Shown here: positions 53,212-60,715 of the stretch, one piece after another
Layout of the letters: each line of letters opens with the position of its first letter
Numbering within the stretch: position 1 is the first letter of the stretch
Assembly (NCBI RefSeq): GCF_900105165.1
Contig: NZ_LT629740.1
Coordinates: 4,836,001-4,900,000 of the forward strand
Length of the DNA stretch: 64,000 nt
Origin: Mucilaginibacter mallensis
GTDB taxonomy: Bacteria > Bacteroidota > Bacteroidia > Sphingobacteriales > Sphingobacteriaceae
Direction: 5' to 3'
Position numbers and translations under genes: made by a program
Notes under the pieces: generated by a model
Seen by the model: the letters and a program-made list of their open reading frames with translations, nothing else
Told to the model about the DNA's origin: nothing
Databases searched by the model: none

Positions 53212-54128
53212 TTATTTGCGGTGGGTCAACCTAAATTCCGTTGGTGAGTGGCCTGCCGCATTAGAGAAATAGCGGGAAAAATAAGCATGATCTGTAAAAC
53301 CCAAAAGATAGGCAATCTCTTTAACTGTTGTATCGGTAGTATAAAGCAAACGCTTTGCTTCTGTTATAGTAGCTTGCTGTATCCAAAAGCCTACTGTAAA
53401 CCCGGTAGTCAATTTTACAGCCTCGTTGAGATAAGCAGGACTGATGTTTAAAGATTCAGCATAATCAGATGTACTTTTATGGGTTCTAATATGCCGTAAT
53501 AATAATCGCTTAAATTGTTCGGTTAAAATATCAGTTCTTAACAAATTCTGTTTCTTGTTTTCTGCTTGATGATAAGCAGAGGCAAACATACCAACGCAGG
53601 CATTGATCAAAGAGTGCATAACCTGTGGAATAAGATTAAGTTCCTCGCGGCTTTCTTTTACAAGTGACATCGTTTCTATAAATTCATTTAGGGAGAAGCT
53701 CAGGCATTTGACAAAGCTATCGGATCATATTGAAAGTAATGATCTTCAAAGATTGCCCGGTAATCATCATTGACAAAATTGGTGTCTAAATTAATTAACC
53801 ACGCTTCAGTTTCGTTATCAGCAGCAACACCATAATGAACCTGGCCTGGTAAGATGCAAAGGACAACATTTCCAATTAATTCAACATCTTTGAAGTCTAT
53901 TACTATTTTACTGTGACCATTTTTTTGAAAAATAAACAGATAATGATCATCCCTGCGGTGCGCCGATTTTCTATAGGTAACCTTATTGTTTTCGGTCCGG
54001 CTAAATTTGTCAATGCTGATCTCCTGGTCGGTGATGTCCTTTAAAGAATGAGTCAAAATGCCGTCAGCTCCCATATTGGCTTCGTTAAGTCTGTTGGTTT
54101 TAACAAATATAATGGAGAACGCAGGCAA
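53212..54128 (-). pseudogene. AraC-family regulator, frameshifted
   Basis: The first frame (54128-53700) encodes the sensor domain (SIDKFSRTENNKVTYRKSAH ... DDHYLFIFQKNG). The second (53670-53212, extendable to about 53708) encodes the two-HTH domain (YAESLNISPAYLNEAV, IAYLLGFTDHAYFSRYF). Reading through needs one extra base near tcaaatgcc at about 53708; then SLSF-like coding continues in frame into the second part. One base deletion or a sequencing error. 68 bp ahead of the 42-aa gene. Confidence 0.8.
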
Positions 54129-54722
54129 ATCGCAAATAGGGTTTAGCCGTTTAAAACGTTTTTACGCATTTAAATGGTTTTGGTAATGGTTTTTAGCAGA
54201 TGCTATTACAAACCTACAGAATTGGGAGAGTATAATTTGTTGGGGTAAATTGAAGAGATAACCGACATGTTGGAACGGGAGCATGCCATGCAAAAGATCA
54301 TTAACCGGGTAATACCGCTGATGAAGGTGAAATCGCGCAGCCTTCGCGTGGATTTACAGGAGATGCAAGTGAGATTTGATTTGAGAGGAAATTGATTTTA
54401 TATAAGATAGTTTTGAGTAAGAAAACGGGAAGGTTTGAAAAAGGTAACCCGACAATTATTTGCTAATCAAATTCTGGCCTTTGAATAAATAACGGTGCTA
54501 TAGAATTTAATTGAGGACTTTTAAGATTTTAGTTCTTTTCCTAGCTGAAAAAAAATCACCTACCCCATTTTGTCGCCATACCTACCAGCGGCAATTCTAT
54601 CAAAAAACTTCGTTTTTCGGAATTTGCAAACCCAACATTATGTTAAGTAAAAAGGCTATTATACCATCAGGACAATATAACCAATATAGGTTAACTTGTA
54701 TTTATGATGGGTAATAGCTATT
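54129..54722. other. Remnant-rich intergenic region
   Basis: About 590 bp. A 42-codon open stretch at 54267-54395 on the plus strand (MLEREHAMQKIINRVIPLMK ...) looks coding but has no family. The word attatgttaagtaaa at 54637 is shared with 31810. The plus-strand frame 54511-54714 looks non-coding. Confidence 0.35.
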
Positions 54723-54943
54723 ATGAGTGAAAAAAAACCATTGACTTATTAAACAAAAAAGAAGTCGGACAAATCACTAAACAGTCAATTGACAATTGGG
54801 GTTCAATGTCTCCATTAGATAATAAGTTATTGCCTATAGCCAACGATGTGGTATCTCTATTAACTGGGTTAAGTTATAAAGATGCATACGATATATTGCT
54901 TGCTGTTCAATCCCATGTAGGCAAAATCAGTATAGTATCATAA
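54723..54943 (+). pseudogene. Small gene with frameshift in an A-run
   Basis: ATG 54723 reads MSEKK and would then hit a stop; adding one A to the A8 run at about 54730-54737 gives a clean frame of about 73 codons: TIDLLNKKEVGQITKQSIDN, DNKLLPIANDVVSLLTGLSY, to TAA at 54941. Either a decayed gene, programmed slippage, or a homopolymer error. Its end overlaps the convergent next gene by 17 bp. Confidence 0.5.
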
Positions 54944-55127
54944 AATCTTTAATGAGTAATTTAAAAGCCTCATAAGAAATATTTGAATTATAATATACTG
55001 TTCCGTTTCCATTATCAATGTATAATTCAATACCGTATTCTGTAGGTTCAACGCGTGTTAAATATCTTAAGTTAATAGTAACCGTTTCGTTTTTTAACCC
55101 AACAACCTCAATAAATACCTTTTCCAT
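54927..55127 (-). CDS. Small hypothetical protein, 66 aa
   Basis: MEKVFIEVVGLKNETVTINL followed by RYLTRVEPTEYGIELYIDNG: short beta-rich protein without signal or membrane segment. Plausible start, AT-rich. Divergent from the transposase by 36 bp. Family not recognised. Confidence 0.5.
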   Translation of the reverse strand: MEKVFIEVVGLKNETVTINLRYLTRVEPTEYGIELYIDNGNGTVYYNSNISYEAFKLLIKDFMILY

Positions 55128-55163
55128 AATTAATAAGTTTAAGCCCTAAATATACCTAATGCC

Positions 55164-56036
55164 ATGAAATACACAATCAATCAATTCCGAAAAGAATATT
55201 CAAATGAGGATATCTGCTTAGATAAAATATTTGATATGAGGTATTCAAAAATACCTTGCTGCCCACAATGCAGTCAACAAACCACCTTTAAGCGAATACC
55301 TGGTCGCAGGGCTTATCAATGCTCTGATAAGGATTGTCAATATCAGTTATACCCTACTGCAGGGACCGTGTTTGAAAAGACACGAACTTCATTGGTGGAT
55401 TGGTTTTATGTCATATACTTAATGACTTCCACTCGTAATGGTGTTAGCGCAAAGGAGATTGAAAGACAATTAGGTGTTACTTATAAAACGGCTTGGCGCA
55501 TGGGTCATCAAGTTCGCAAGCTAATGAGTAACGGATCTGAACTCCTAACCGGGACTGTTGAAGTTGATGAGGCATACATTGGAGGAAATCCAAAGAATAA
55601 GCATGCTAACAAACAAGCAGAACAATTAGGGAGAGGGATTAAGAAACAGCCCATTGTAAGCATAGTACAACGAGGTGGCGAAGTTAGATCGTTTGTTGTT
55701 GATAACGTTGGATCAGGGGGCATATACAAGCTTATAACTGATAACGTAGAGAAAGGCAGTAAACTAATTACGGACGGCTTTACTTCTTATAAATGGGTTG
55801 GTATGCAGCATGAGCATATAGCAGTTAAACACAATAATGATCGTGTTACTGTTGGTGAAAAACATACAAATACTGTTGAGGGTTTCTTTAGCCACTTGAA
55901 GCGTACCATATCAGGAACTCATATACACGTTAGCAGGCAACATTTACAAGCTTATGCGAATGAATGCTCATTCAGGTATTCAAATCGTGTAGCGGGGCAA
56001 ATGATGTTTAAAATGATATTAGGGAGGTGTGTATAA
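55164..56036 (+). CDS. IS1595-family (ISXO2-like) transposase
   Basis: 290 aa. N-terminal zinc ribbon (CCPQCSQQ ... YQCSDKDCQY), HTH (SAKEIERQLGVTYKTAWRMG) and ISXO2-type DDE core: VEVDEAYIGG, LITDGFTSYKW, and NTVEGFFSHLKRTISGTH. Apparently complete. I could not find clear terminal inverted repeats, so the element borders are open. Confidence 0.9.
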   Translation: MKYTINQFRKEYSNEDICLDKIFDMRYSKIPCCPQCSQQTTFKRIPGRRAYQCSDKDCQYQLYPTAGTVFEKTRTSLVDWFYVIYLMTSTRNGVSAKEIERQLGVTYKTAWRMGHQVRKLMSNGSELLTGTVEVDEAYIGGNPKNKHANKQAEQLGRGIKKQPIVSIVQRGGEVRSFVVDNVGSGGIYKLITDNVEKGSKLITDGFTSYKWVGMQHEHIAVKHNNDRVTVGEKHTNTVEGFFSHLKRTISGTHIHVSRQHLQAYANECSFRYSNRVAGQMMFKMILGRCV

Positions 56037-56051
56037 TGAAATGGCTAAAGG

Positions 56052-56492
56052 CTATTTTTGCCAAAACCAATAAGGATAATTTGCATGGACAGGATAAAAC
56101 CAAATCCAAACCTGCCATAACAGAAGAAGAACGGCAGCAATACCTGCGCTCCAGGTTGCCAAAAGAAGCCGGCTTGAATAATCCTTTGCCTCTTGCTTTG
56201 CGATTGAAAGGGCTTCGATAGTTTCATTATCTAATATTTGTTGTTTTTCATATCCTATAAATACATATCCATCAAATGTAATTATATAGTTAGGCTCACT
56301 TTCTTCGCCTATTCTATCTACATAACCATCTTTTAACAACTTTAATAATATCCGGCTTAATTCACTTGCTTCAAATGAATATTTACCTATCTTAATACTT
56401 TTGTTTATCGGATATCTTAAAACAGATAGTCCCTCTGTTTTAATGGTTAATAGAATAAAATCTAACTTTTGAACAGGTGTCAGTTTATGCAC
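56052..56492 (-). CDS. Hypothetical protein with C-terminal membrane helix
   Basis: 146 aa. Winged-helix-like start (TPVQKLDFILLTIKTEGLSV, FEASELSRILLKLLKDGYVD), beta strand IITFDGYVFIGY, then one membrane helix at about 115-137 (LATWSAGIAAVLLLLWQVW) and a short tail NYPYWFWQK. Overlaps the upstream 42-aa gene by 8 bp, so the two are coupled. A plus-strand frame over its 3' end is treated as a shadow. Confidence 0.6.
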   Translation of the reverse strand: MHKLTPVQKLDFILLTIKTEGLSVLRYPINKSIKIGKYSFEASELSRILLKLLKDGYVDRIGEESEPNYIITFDGYVFIGYEKQQILDNETIEALSIAKQEAKDYSSRLLLATWSAGIAAVLLLLWQVWIWFYPVHANYPYWFWQK

Positions 56493-56613
56493 TCTTAATA
56501 GCTATCTTAGGTTGTACGGCTTTGCTCAGCACCTTTAAAAAATCCTCTTTGTGATTAGGATTAGGTTTTGCCCCCTCTTTAACGCTCACGGTTATTGCTT
56601 TTTTCTTACTCAT
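56485..56613 (-). CDS. Small basic protein, 42 aa
   Basis: MSKKKAITVSVKEGAKPNPN then HKEDFLKVLSKAVQP. Start at ATG 56613; the longer frame to 56868 is Cys/Tyr/Phe-rich and non-coding in look. Coupled by overlap to the 146-aa membrane protein gene. A toxin-antitoxin-like pairing is possible but unsupported. Confidence 0.5.
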   Translation of the reverse strand: MSKKKAITVSVKEGAKPNPNHKEDFLKVLSKAVQPKIAIKSA

Positions 56614-56931
56614 AATATCAAAAGTAAATAATTTATGTTTAAAAAATGATATAAACACATCAATGTTTATCTGGGGTTTGTAATTGTAATTATACAAAGT
56701 ATCTTTACTACGCATTAACCAAAACCCAGCACATATGAAAAGATAAAAATTACCATAAAACCAACAAAAACTACCATTACAGATGCTATTTGAATAATAA
56801 TTTCGCATCCCCGTTTTAAGTAGTTTATATAAAAAATATATAAGAGCGTTAGCTTTTATTCTTGCCACTTAGGAATCTTAGGAAATTTATAAGGGTCAGC
56901 AAGGGATAAAAACACCAACGTTCACGCTACG

Positions 56932-57016
56932 GCGTGGACTGTGATTATCTTGTTGTACCCGGCTTCCTAAGAGCCCCTAAACGGCGGATGTAAGCACAGT
57001 TCCACGCTTATTTTTT
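56932..57016 (+). ncRNA. Possible structured RNA or terminator-like stem
   Basis: gcgtggactgtg (56932) pairs with cacagttccacgc (56995-57007, one bulge), followed by a T6 run at about 57011. An outer pair atcttagga/tcctaagag (56874, 56964) is also possible. Lies just before the 171-aa gene. No known RNA family recognised. Confidence 0.25.
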
Positions 57017-57058
57017 GCCCGCCTGGATAGGAACTGAAAGGGTGATAATAATCACGTA

Positions 57059-57574
57059 ATGAAACTTTCACGTAAAAACAAAATCCTCTTGGGAACGGGA
57101 ATTGTATTGCTTATTTTAATCATCACCAATCCATCAGTAAGCGCTTTTAAGACATTCAGAGGCAGAGCTGGTTATGAGGGTCTTAAACGACCTGTAAACT
57201 TGTTTCTTTATTCTGTATATAAAGATCATAGTACCGAGTTTATAGGATTGTTTGGTAACTTCTTTAGGATACCTCCACCAAAACCAAGTGATGCTTATTT
57301 GGCACAATTGAAAGTGGACAGTATTAAAGCTGCCGATAGTGTATCAGATGAAATGGAATTAAGAGATAGTGGTATATATAATCACTTACCATACAAAGAG
57401 CAAGTATATTTGGATCTTAAAGAGTATTTAACCGGATTCAATACCCCTAAAAAAGACTTTTTTGTGAAAGTCAAAGACAAAACCTATGCAATGAAAGTAT
57501 ATTCGGCACTAAAAGATAATATAAAGGGATTCAACGAAACACCAAACCAGTTTTTAACAGCTATAAACAATTAA
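57059..57574 (+). CDS. Membrane-anchored hypothetical protein
   Basis: 171 aa. One hydrophobic helix at about 8-27 (ILLGTGIVLLILIITNPSV), which acts as anchor or signal; the rest is hydrophilic with no known domain (GLKRPVNLFLYSVYKDHSTE, YLDLKEYLTGFNTPKKDFFV). Four bp before the 77-aa gene, so a two-gene unit. Confidence 0.6.
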   Translation: MKLSRKNKILLGTGIVLLILIITNPSVSAFKTFRGRAGYEGLKRPVNLFLYSVYKDHSTEFIGLFGNFFRIPPPKPSDAYLAQLKVDSIKAADSVSDEMELRDSGIYNHLPYKEQVYLDLKEYLTGFNTPKKDFFVKVKDKTYAMKVYSALKDNIKGFNETPNQFLTAINN

Positions 57575-57577
57575 TAT

Positions 57578-57811
57578 ATGAATACTAATTATAATGTTTC
57601 AGATTTAAAAGAGTTTGTTTACAAATCAGTAAGACCTAAAACAGAAAATCAAGCATATTTTAAGATTTTCTGGGAAAATATGAGTTTCCCAGAAAAAATG
57701 CCGACAAATATTCTTATTCCTGATCCACCATATAATGAAATGAAAATTGAATTTGAAAAATTCGTTACTGAAGTTAGGAAAGCTGAGGCTGAATATTATT
57801 CAACTCATTAA
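57578..57811 (+). CDS. Small hypothetical protein, 77 aa
   Basis: MNTNYNVSDLKEFVYKSVRP ... PDPPYNEMKIEFEKFVTEVR. Cytosolic and acidic. Follows the 171-aa gene at 3 bp. Its end overlaps the convergent 90-aa gene by 38 bp. Confidence 0.55.
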   Translation: MNTNYNVSDLKEFVYKSVRPKTENQAYFKIFWENMSFPEKMPTNILIPDPPYNEMKIEFEKFVTEVRKAEAEYYSTH

Positions 57812-58046
57812 ACAATTTTTCCTTATCATCATTATTTAAATGGTTATTAAAATATTCGGCAATTGCTTTGAATACAATATTTCTATGTAAAAAACGACTG
57901 CCTTTTACATTATTGTATTCCCATTTAAATAACACTTGTCCATTATTCCATTCTTCACTGGATGAATCTAATTCAATGGATGTTATAGTGTTTTTATTTC
58001 CGATTAAGGATAAATCAAAAGGATAATTATCTTTTTTTTCAGCCAT
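57774..58046 (-). CDS. Small hypothetical protein, 90 aa
   Basis: MAEKKDNYPFDLSLIGNKNT, then LFKWEYNNVKGSRFLHRNIV and a helical end. Composition looks coding. No family recognised. Convergent overlap with the 77-aa gene; in accessory DNA. Confidence 0.5.
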   Translation of the reverse strand: MAEKKDNYPFDLSLIGNKNTITSIELDSSSEEWNNGQVLFKWEYNNVKGSRFLHRNIVFKAIAEYFNNHLNNDDKEKLFNELNNIQPQLS

Positions 58047-58535
58047 TACAAAGCCGTAACATGGTTTTTAATTGTCCAACTGTTTTGAAGGTACAAATGC
58101 CAGTAAAAACGCAGGATTTAACATCCTGGGAAAGCGGGTATTTAAAAAAATACATATAACCTATTGAATATTACCCAGTAAAAATTAGAGATTTCAACAC
58201 TCAAAAATTCACTAATCGCTTCAAATCTCTGAGAAAAAAGTTCGAGATTCTGCCACTCAAGGTTACTTTTAATTAACCATAAACACCTGTAAACTAACAA
58301 TTTACAGGCGTTTTTATTTTAACGGGTAACAAAACACCTTCAAACAACAGGAATCAAAGGAAATTCAACCCCTATTCTGTAAGATTATTTATTAAAAGGA
58401 ATGGTGATAAATTGATAAGATAATTGTTTAATAGAAAAATAAATGAAATCGTTGCCAGACGTAATTATTCATTTGGACTTGTTCAGTTTATGAATTAATC
58501 GCATTAATAGTCCGGGTATCAATCAATTACCAGCA
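58047..58535. other. Intergenic region, possible old attachment site
   Basis: About 490 bp. Near 58225-58260 there is gttcgagattctgcc, which looks like the T-arm end of a tRNA, followed by a hairpin with T-run and aaaacacc at about 58330; the same order is seen after tRNA-Glu at 24631-24692. No gene seen. Confidence 0.3.
58284..58315 (+). terminator. Hairpin with T-run
   Basis: Arms cctgtaaa (58286) and tttacagg (58301), followed by gcgttttt. Position suggests the end of a lost transcript. Confidence 0.6.
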
Positions 58536-59141
58536 TTAATTAAATGTAAATCCAATCTGCATGTTTAAGCCTAACGATGCAGCCTCGCTGTTACCAAACC
58601 TTGTTGGAAGCGATAAAGCCACGAAATAATTAACAGCTTTTGTGCGTGCATAAACCTGGTTAAATACCGGAGTAAAACCATAACGGCCGTTTGTATCAAA
58701 TGCCAGGCGGGAAATCAAAGTAAACCCATGTTGAAAACGGAACATTGTTCCCGGATCGAATAATATATCATTCATCTTACTTGAACCTCCTGACGCTTTT
58801 ATGTTGGGCGTAAATTCGTAGCTAAATCCAAACTTATCGCTATATAAAACATTGACGCCTACGGGAAAACCGATGGTGGTAGTATGATTGGAAAAATTGG
58901 GTGTGAATTTTCCCGTTGATAATGTTAATGTTTCCAGAGGAAGGATAAAGCTTACATAGCCAACCACTTTTGGATAGGCCGATTTAGCTTTTGCCTTTTG
59001 ATAAAGCGCTCCCTGATATTCAATTGAATCGGGCGGGACTACTTTTACCTGGGCATTTGCAAGCTGCGGCATTAAGGCTCCTGCTATTATAATTATTGTT
59101 AAAATGATTTTTCCTGAACGTGTTTGTAGATTTTTTTTCAT
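58536..59141 (-). CDS. Small outer-membrane beta-barrel-like protein
   Basis: 201 aa. Signal peptide ends ALMPQLANAQ. The mature part alternates polar and aromatic residues (VVGYVSFILPLETLTLSTGK, FSYEFTPNIKASGGSS) and ends with an aromatic strand GLNMQIGFTFN, typical of outer-membrane barrels. Downstream of the nitrate genes on the same strand but 109 bp apart; a nitrate or nitrite link is not shown. Confidence 0.7.
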   Translation of the reverse strand: MKKNLQTRSGKIILTIIIIAGALMPQLANAQVKVVPPDSIEYQGALYQKAKAKSAYPKVVGYVSFILPLETLTLSTGKFTPNFSNHTTTIGFPVGVNVLYSDKFGFSYEFTPNIKASGGSSKMNDILFDPGTMFRFQHGFTLISRLAFDTNGRYGFTPVFNQVYARTKAVNYFVALSLPTRFGNSEAASLGLNMQIGFTFN

Positions 59142-59250
59142 GTGTTTTTATTAATTGATATTTAGATGTTTTAATTCTTTAGTCGTATGGGCACTGTAAT
59201 ACTTACAAAAAGCATTACAAATAAGTGAATTGATACGTAATGATAATAAA

Positions 59251-60708
59251 CTAAACTGCATAAACCTGTTTCTCAATTGCCATAAAGCAATCCGCCGTTG
59301 ATTCGCAAACAGAACATATATAGTTCCGGATGTTTTTAAATTCCGTCCCTACAGAGACGTTGTTTAATTGATCACCATAGTTTTTATCGTAGATACTGAG
59401 GCAGTTTTTACATTGATAAAGCTCAACAGTTTCAATATGTTTTTCTATTTCCGCTTCCGTATCCTGATGTGATAAAATATTATCATCACTTAATAAACCG
59501 TAGTAAAAATTACATAATTCTACCAAGGAACAACCTAAGGCGATAGCAGATAATTTTTCTTTATAAACAACGAAATCCTTTGAATTGGGATTAAAATCCC
59601 GGGTATGCAGAATATCAAATAGCCCCGTTCCTGTTTTTTTTATAACTATGGATGCAAGCAACCCGGTTTTAGGCTGCATTTTTATAGCAAAGCAAAGGCG
59701 GTAGGTACGCAAGTCATATTCTTCAAACTCCCTTACCAATTGCTTTTTAAGTTCGAGGCTTTCTTTGCATAAATTTTCAAGCTGCCAGTTTAGTTCATTG
59801 GCGGCATGCCTTACATTTATCCGATAACTATTAAGGATAACGCCCCAATCTTTTCTATCCGCTTCATTTATTCCTTTAATTAAAAAGGATTTCCAGGGCG
59901 TGGTGTATAATTGACCTACACGGGTTTTAAGGCATATAGAGCAAACGTCCTTCAAAAATGAGATGGGGAACAATTCGTTCCGGCGGTAAATGCCGAGCCA
60001 ATATTTACCGTTCAGGTATTTATTAAATCCTTCATAATAAGGCAGCGAGAAATCAGGCAGCTTTAAGGGTTCAGCTATTTGTTGGTTAACAAACTTATTA
60101 CCGGCGTTCACCTTTTCATAAAACAAATCGAAATTGATTGTAGGCTGATCATAAAACAATTCCCTGCTCCCCAAAATAACTTCCTGGGCAGTTTTGCAAA
60201 ATGTTGGTATATCATCGGAATACACCAGGCAGGGCCAGCAGTACAGATCATTTGTTTTGGGGAACCTGATGTATAAGTACCAATAATTACTTAATTCAGA
60301 ACTGATAAAATTAAAATTCCCGCTAAAAAATGGCACGAAGGTTTGATGCCGATCCACCAGGTTAACCTTTAATTCAGGTTGAAAATTAAACAGATCAAAT
60401 ATATCCTTATATACACCTTCCTTAAGCCAGCTCTCCGCATTAAAAATATTATCAGTTACATACGAGCTAATCACATTAGGGAATTGATCGGTATTCAACT
60501 CATAATCTATCGCCGATTGCAGCATACCTAACTCCAGATCCTCTATCCTATTTTTTGCTATACAAAAGTATAATTGCTGCCTGTTCCCTACACTTATTTC
60601 ATTTGCGCCTGCATTTTCAGCTATTTGCAATATCTCATACAGATCTCCTGCTGAAATTACTCCGCCCGGCAGATTAATCTTCACACAATAAGTTTCCTTT
60701 TTTTCCAT
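59251..60708 (-). CDS. Nitrite/sulfite-reductase-like protein with C-terminal rubredoxin domain
   Basis: 485 aa. The first 70 residues (VKINLPGGVISAGDLYEILQ, NAGANEISVGNRQQLYF) and a second half near 270 (RVGQLYTTPWKSFLIKGI) look like ferredoxin-like half domains of siroheme nitrite/sulfite reductases. A full siroheme [4Fe-4S] signature (C-x5-C then C-x3-C) is not seen. The C-terminal 55 residues have YQCKNCLSIYD and YICSVCES, rubredoxin iron ligands. Probable electron-transfer or reductase partner of the nitrate reductase, 7 bp after it. Confidence 0.65.
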   Translation of the reverse strand: MEKKETYCVKINLPGGVISAGDLYEILQIAENAGANEISVGNRQQLYFCIAKNRIEDLELGMLQSAIDYELNTDQFPNVISSYVTDNIFNAESWLKEGVYKDIFDLFNFQPELKVNLVDRHQTFVPFFSGNFNFISSELSNYWYLYIRFPKTNDLYCWPCLVYSDDIPTFCKTAQEVILGSRELFYDQPTINFDLFYEKVNAGNKFVNQQIAEPLKLPDFSLPYYEGFNKYLNGKYWLGIYRRNELFPISFLKDVCSICLKTRVGQLYTTPWKSFLIKGINEADRKDWGVILNSYRINVRHAANELNWQLENLCKESLELKKQLVREFEEYDLRTYRLCFAIKMQPKTGLLASIVIKKTGTGLFDILHTRDFNPNSKDFVVYKEKLSAIALGCSLVELCNFYYGLLSDDNILSHQDTEAEIEKHIETVELYQCKNCLSIYDKNYGDQLNNVSVGTEFKNIRNYICSVCESTADCFMAIEKQVYAV

Positions 60709-60715
60709 GTTCCTG

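Noticed and set aside
54511..54714. 67-codon plus-strand frame
   Set aside because: Composition looks non-coding; no start context; runs across the shared attatgttaagtaaa word.
56027..56221. 64-codon plus-strand frame overlapping the transposase end
   Set aside because: Antisense to the 146-aa gene, which has a clear membrane helix and a coupled partner. It starts at the transposase stop, so it could still be real; not decidable from sequence.
56485..56868. 127-codon form of the small basic protein
   Set aside because: The first 85 codons are AT-driven low-quality sequence; the ATG at 56613 begins the protein-like part.
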